From Bemisia tabaci (Eukaryota; Arthropoda; Insecta; Hemiptera; Aleyrodidae): a stretch of DNA of 64,000 nt. This document shows positions 62,173-64,000 of this stretch, one piece after another. The position numbers were made by a program, and so were the translations under genes. Each line of letters starts with the position of its first letter. Within the stretch, counting starts at the first letter, position 1. The notes beneath the pieces were generated by a model. The model did no database searches. It was not told where the DNA came from and saw only the letters and a program-made list of their open reading frames with translations. The stretch spans positions 57,008,851 to 57,072,850 of the forward strand of contig NC_092796.1 of the NCBI RefSeq assembly GCF_918797505.1, in the 5' to 3' direction.

Positions 62173-64000
62173 ATTTTTCCAATGAAGCGGAAAAATTGGG
62201 ATGCATACGATGAACATGAATGAAGGCATCTATGTATAGAATATTAAAAAATAAAATGTTACTTTGATCACGGAGATACTTTTCAAAACATTCAGTCTTT
62301 GGTCGTTTCTCAAATAATTAAAAATTGACCAAAGACACGTTCTAAGGGACCAATAAAAATTTGTAAATCATGTTTGTTGGATTTTATCGCTTCTCGGTGT
62401 AGGAATATTCTTTGATAAAATTTTAAAATGTTCATCTTTTTTTGTGAGTGGGAGTCTCAGTTTATATTTAAACAGAATATGCTTTGCTCTTGATCATGAT
62501 TGAACTGATTGTTTTCAAAGGAAAGGTACTCTGTTCAAAAAAAGTTTACGAGAATAGGCAACATGACTAATCTGTCACCAGGCATAGGGGAAGTTCATAT
62601 TTTCTAAAAGTGGTTGATGGATGTCAGACGTGTCAACGTTTGTTTGAAAGTCTTGAAAGTAATTTTCTGATGAGAACAAGTTTCATGAACTTGCAGGAGA
62701 ATTTTGCATTTTGAACTCATGCCCTTTTGCATGCAAACTAGGGGAAATATTTTATGTATTCCAATTTGAGGGGGCAACAGGAAATTAAGTTTGTAAAATT
62801 GTATCTTAAATATGAAATGATAAAAATACGATCGCGGGTTATGCTACCTTTCGCAGAAAGTTTAAGACAATATTTTATCAAATTATTTCTCTAAATCTGC
62901 ATTGAAAATAAGCTAATTTTTGTTTTGATTCGTCATGTTTGCTATCTAAGATCTCTTGTCAGATCTCAGAATTATTGTTGTATGTTCCTCTCTGGAAATC
63001 GCAGGTTTGCATTGCTGTAAAACTCTTTAAACCTAAATCAAGTTGTAGACACTAAGACTCATCTTTATAGAAAAGCCTATATAACATTGTATTCTTTATG
63101 CCTTATAGAACGATAGCGATTCTAATCGCACTAGTTACACATCTGATAAGCAGAGCTTAAATTGCGAGATATTGATCGGATCCGGAAACATATGTTGAGA
63201 AATTTTATTTGAATTGTATACTTTATCCAGGAACATAAAATCGCGAGTTAAAGTTTAATACATGACTTGTCTTTCCTTAATTTCCGATTATCAAAGAAGA
63301 TAATCCTCCAGTTAATTCATACAACAATGGGTCACTATACCTTGTGTTATTAATTGAATACTTAAAGTCCCTTGTGAGTAGATTACGTGATAACTTATTG
63401 CGTATTTTTGGAACCAAAATCTCGCACAAGCCCGCTTTTAAAATGTCCAAAGATTCGATGGAATTCCAAACGCTCTGGCATGGCAGAAAAATGATAGAAG
63501 TGATGTACAACGGCAGTCAAATCGCTATCTCCTCTCATGTTCCTTTATGATTGTTAAAAGAAAACGTAGTGCAATGTGGGATTCTTGTTGATTGCTAACT
63601 ACAGGTAACGTAAATTAAATTCGATTCTTTGATTCTAAAGATATGATTATGACTTTTCCATTGTTTTCAAATACAAGGAGTAGAGGGCATTTGACGGAAA
63701 CCCGTAATCGCTTCTGATTGATGCCGGATGACATCATTCATCACATGCGTGAAACAGGGGCATTTTAAATTTTCCGAAAAGTTGCGCTTTTTGAATCTCG
63801 GTTTCTGAGTTACTTTTTTGCGTTTTTATAGGCGCATCGTGTTCTACGAATGAGAAATGTATTCACAAGTTAAGAGTCGTTCATGGTTCAGTGACCCATT
63901 ATTGGACAAGTTGTGAACATCAATTTTTAATGCTGGTGGCTGGGTTATTCTAGGTGGTCCATTATTAGTTATTAAGTTAATTACTTAAAAATGTTATTTG

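Larger units (their letters stand above)
59986..64000 (+). other. Downstream DNA
   Basis: Apart from the family D copy at 60079 and the family H copy at 61932, I see no gene or structured repeat. 60340-61930 and 62180-64000 are AT-rich without recognisable coding sequence; short frames there do not resemble known proteins. Confidence 0.55.

Overview
The window is animal nuclear DNA, most likely from an insect. The one protein-coding gene I can support is a nicotinic acetylcholine receptor (nAChR) alpha subunit on the + strand, split over ten recognisable exons from 10315 to 58810. Every exon is bounded by GT..AG splice sites, the reading frame is kept across all nine junctions, and the joined exons give 509 residues plus a stop codon. 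The fragment runs from the loop-D segment (NLWVEQSW) through loop A, the Cys-loop, loop B, the vicinal-cysteine loop C, TM1-TM3, the cytoplasmic loop and TM4. By remembered family resemblance it is closest to the insect alpha1 type, and it is clearly not the alpha3 or beta type. The signal peptide and the first extracellular exon(s) were not found and probably lie upstream of base 1. The host could be a sternorrhynchan hemipteran such as a whitefly, but that is a weak guess from AT-richness, large introns and the style of the foldback repeats.

Layout: 1-10314 is upstream or intronic DNA full of small foldback elements. 10315-15718 holds the exons for loops D to B. 15719-28319 is a 12.6-kb intron carrying two different ~180-bp tandem arrays, a ~135-bp degenerate array and a 200-bp polypyrimidine tract. 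28320-42900 holds seven exons (loop F/C, TM1, TM2, TM3, cytoplasmic loop). 42901-58609 is a 15.7-kb intron. The last coding exon is 58610-58810. 58811-64000 is 3' UTR or downstream DNA with a 51-bp array and more foldback elements.

The rest of the window is dominated by short non-autonomous elements with inverted-repeat ends. I group them by visible ends as families A to I. A is hAT-like: eight copies, five with 8-bp target duplications that match at seven or eight positions. B starts CTGCCGTGCTAAGG and has about nine copies. C is a ~120-bp hairpin centred on a GAGCCC motif, seven copies. D is TA-flanked with TCGACGGTG ends. E starts GGACTGCATTTTGCAA. F is TA-flanked with CAGGGTGATTC ends. 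G has AATGGACCGGTGGACAAGG ends, three copies. H starts GAGGGGCTTGGAGGACA, two copies. I starts GGAACCAAGAGCATTCC, two copies. Single elements include a piggyBac-like one flanked by TTAA, a MULE-like one with a 9-bp duplication, long near-perfect hairpins and tRNA-like SINE fragments. No transposase or reverse-transcriptase reading frame is visible, so all of them look non-autonomous. I found no rRNA, no intact tRNA gene and no CRISPR array.

No new enzymatic system is evident. The points most worth checking are the run of four mini-hairpins with 3-nt loops at 32326-32425, the ~300-bp hairpin insertion just upstream of exon 4, the palindromic 38861-39380 element and its relatives, the piggyBac-like element with repeated 16-nt palindromes, and a small minus-strand frame with a signal-peptide-like start at 52006-52215.
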